DNA of 64,000 bases from Trichobilharzia szidati (lineage: Eukaryota > Platyhelminthes > Trematoda > Strigeidida > Schistosomatidae), in contig OX235272.1 in NCBI GenBank assembly GCA_944472155.2, positions 80,048,020 through 80,112,019 on the forward strand. The letters run 5' to 3'. Both the position numbers and the translations under genes were made by a program. Positions within the stretch are counted from its first letter, which is position 1. Every line of letters starts with the position of its first letter. The notes under the pieces were generated by a model, which ran no database searches, was not told the DNA's origin, and worked only from the letters and a program-made list of their open reading frames with translations. Positions 62,187 to 64,000 of the stretch are shown piece after piece.

Positions 62187-64000
62187 TTAGTATCTTTTTT
62201 TCTTGGGGTCGATTTGGAAAGGAACTGTTTGTGTTCGTTTGCGCTGGGATCGTCGGCTGGGTAGCATCTCTTGTTTTGCTTCCGGTTTGACTGGTGGTAT
62301 TTTGAAAGTTTCCAGTAGTAATTCCAGTGGCAATTTAGGTTCTTGGGATGTCGTATATCGACGTCGTATCTTATTTTTATGTCTAATCCACCATTCATCC
62401 CCAACTTTAACCTTGTACATTACAGTTCCATGTCGACATTCTATCAAGCCTTCGGCCCACTTTCTGTTCCTCGGTCGATAATCGCGCACATAGACAGCAT
62501 CACCCTTGCGGTAATACGTCACACTATTTCTTCGTTGATGTGACGAAGATGGTAACATGGAGTGGTGATGAGTTCGTAGCATTCGACCCATTAGAAGTTC
62601 TGCAGGGCTTTTCTTCTGTTCTGCCCGTGGTGTAGTTCGGTATACAAAAAGAAAGTTTTGTATTGCTTCCGGTTTCGCCCCTCCCCCTGCTTTCAACAAC
62701 GCTCGTTTGAAAGTGTCGACAAATCTTTCTGCCTGACCGTTGGATTGAGGGTGATAAGGTGGCGTCCGCACGTGTTGTATACCGTTTCTCTTGCAAAATT
62801 CCTGGAACGCTTGTGAGGTGAACTGACTGCCATTGTCAGATACGATGATTTCTGGTATACCGTGACATGAGAAGATCTTTTCCAGGACTGATACTGTTCT
62901 GCTGCTAGACGGTGGTGTCACTTGTACTACCTCCGGCCACTTTGAGTAAGAGTCCACGAGAACCAAGTAGTATATGCCTTCTATCGGCCCAGCAAAATCC
63001 ACATGTAGGCGGGACCATGGTTTTGACGTGGGCCATGCTCTCGGTAACTCCCGCGGCGGATCTTTGGCTGCCGTGACAGACATCACCTTCAGTTTTTGAG
63101 CAGAGCCTCTCTTACTGGAGCTAACAGTTGCTACTTTGTTGCTACCAGACATCGAAGCACTTTTGGCGCAGCCATATTGACTGTGACGATTCGAAGTTGG
63201 TTTTTCATTAATCACGTCATTCTTTCTAATGGGCTTAGGTTTAATATATCTGTCTCTGATTTCTGGCTTTCTTGTTGAGGGTTCAATACTTTCGATCTTT
63301 TGGCATACACTGCTTAACGGAATCTCTGACAGGTGCAGCTTCTCGAACCAGTCTAAACCCAAGAGGTCAAGGTTTGAATTATTGATGTAGCATGTGCCGA
63401 TGAAATGACTATCGCGAAAACCAACGCTGCAATTAATTTCTCCATTCAATCGAAGTCTTCCACCACATGCGCTAATTGCTATCTGATTTGTCTTCTCTAT
63501 GGCAGGGCATCCCAACTTCTGCCATAATTTCTTTGATATTATTGTAATGTCAGATGCTGTGTCGATTTGTAGGCGTGCCGGCCGTGTATTAATCGTCAAA
63601 TTGATATATTTGCGAGGTGCTGGAGTACTAATATGATGTGTGGCAGTAACACCCAAAGACTTAGGCTTGTTGCGCCGTTTGGGTCGACTACGAGATCTGG
63701 GTCGGTTGTTGCGTTTGCAGTAGCCATCTTTGTGACCAACAGTATGGCATCGACGGCATTTGTGCTGTTTGAATGGGCACAATTTTGCAAAATGCCAGGA
63801 GCCACAGTGCCAGCAGGCTGATGGTGGTTTATGCTGAGGATGAAGCGGTGCGGTTGATGTCGACGGTACTGGATGCACCGCATGCACTTCTGCTGCATTT
63901 TGGCTGCCAGACTGCACCAAGACGGTATCGTTGTGAATGTTGATTAAACGCTGATATTCTTCACCGACGTCTTTCAAAGTCATTCGTGGATCTTGTTCCA
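62187..64000 (-). CDS. Gypsy-B nucleocapsid-protease-integrase ORF lacking reverse transcriptase (partial at window edge)
   Basis: The open minus frame continues past the window edge, so the Met at 63983 is not the true start. Order: two zinc knuckles (CWHCGSWHFAKLC, CRRCHTVGHKDGYC; residues ~57-88); aspartic protease RLQIDTASDITIISKKLW (~133), INNSNLDLLGLDWF; a ~70-residue linker; then directly the integrase core RLHVDFAGPIEGIYYLVLVD (~326), IIVSDNGSQFTS, NGQAERFVDTFKRALL (D, D, E present) and a C-terminal basic tail to 62187. The whole RT, RNase H and the integrase His-Cys finger are absent without loss of frame. This resembles a deletion derivative of a Ty3/gypsy element; domestication is an alternative. 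Confidence 0.88.
   Translation of the reverse strand, partial: EQDPRMTLKDVGEEYQRLINIHNDTVLVQSGSQNAAEVHAVHPVPSTSTAPLHPQHKPPSACWHCGSWHFAKLCPFKQHKCRRCHTVGHKDGYCKRNNRPRSRSRPKRRNKPKSLGVTATHHISTPAPRKYINLTINTRPARLQIDTASDITIISKKLWQKLGCPAIEKTNQIAISACGGRLRLNGEINCSVGFRDSHFIGTCYINNSNLDLLGLDWFEKLHLSEIPLSSVCQKIESIEPSTRKPEIRDRYIKPKPIRKNDVINEKPTSNRHSQYGCAKSASMSGSNKVATVSSSKRGSAQKLKVMSVTAAKDPPRELPRAWPTSKPWSRLHVDFAGPIEGIYYLVLVDSYSKWPEVVQVTPPSSSRTVSVLEKIFSCHGIPEIIVSDNGSQFTSQAFQEFCKRNGIQHVRTPPYHPQSNGQAERFVDTFKRALLKAGGGAKPEAIQNFLFVYRTTPRAEQKKSPAELLMGRMLRTHHHSMLPSSSHQRRNSVTYYRKGDAVYVRDYRPRNRKWAEGLIECRHGTVMYKVKVGDEWWIRHKNKIRRRYTTSQEPKLPLELLLETFKIPPVKPEAKQEMLPSRRSQRKRTQTVPFQIDPKKKRY

Noticed and set aside
1..64000. 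CRISPR arrays, prokaryotic operons or ribosomal RNA genes
   Set aside because: No regular spacer-repeat arrays or rRNA-like stretches were seen, and spliced genes and retroelements show the DNA is eukaryotic.

Overview
The window reads as nuclear DNA of a digenean flatworm, most likely a Schistosoma. The reasons are low overall GC, extreme crowding by retroelements, very short 5' introns (42 and 50 nt) beside introns of up to 10.8 kb, tRNA-derived SINEs of the Sm-alpha type carrying hammerhead ribozymes, and several LINE, Penelope-like and Ty3/gypsy families of the kinds known from schistosomes. I cannot name the species from sequence alone.

Only one ordinary host gene is supported. It is a seven-exon gene on the + strand (11885-36137) for a monofunctional-length methylenetetrahydrofolate dehydrogenase/cyclohydrolase (MTHFD/FolD family). 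All splice phases agree and the exons sum to 999 nt (332 codons plus stop). Its 23 kb of introns hold LINE, SINE and Penelope-like debris on both strands.

Layout. 0-9.5 kb: fragments of LINE-A, a CR1-like LINE (minus), a Penelope-like element (PLE-1) with a SINE inside, and another CR1-like LINE. 9.5-11.9 kb: no recognisable feature. 11.9-36.1 kb: MTHFD with its repeat-filled introns, including at 27.3-27.8 kb an inverted pair of tRNA-headed SINE copies, each with an apparently intact hammerhead ribozyme, inserted once (11-bp target duplication) into a Penelope-derived sequence. 36.6-40.4 kb: a near full-length RTE-like LINE (LINE-B) with a long open frame. 40.4-45 kb: PLE-1, Sm-alpha-like SINEs, LINE and PLE fragments. 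45.1-60.2 kb: a CR1/Jockey-type LINE (LINE-D) split by a tandem Ty3/gypsy array LTR-internal-LTR-internal-LTR (47793-59953) whose outer ends share the 4-bp target duplication AACT. Both internal copies carry the same four in-frame stop codons. 60.2-61.8 kb: LINE-A (minus), in turn interrupted by a second Ty3/gypsy element (61792 to the window edge). That element's open frame joins nucleocapsid and protease directly to integrase, with no reverse transcriptase.

Family labels used here (LINE-A to E, SINE-A to C, PLE-1 to 3, repeats X and Y) are local names given by similarity inside the window. No database was consulted. LINE clade assignments come from motif style and are tentative.
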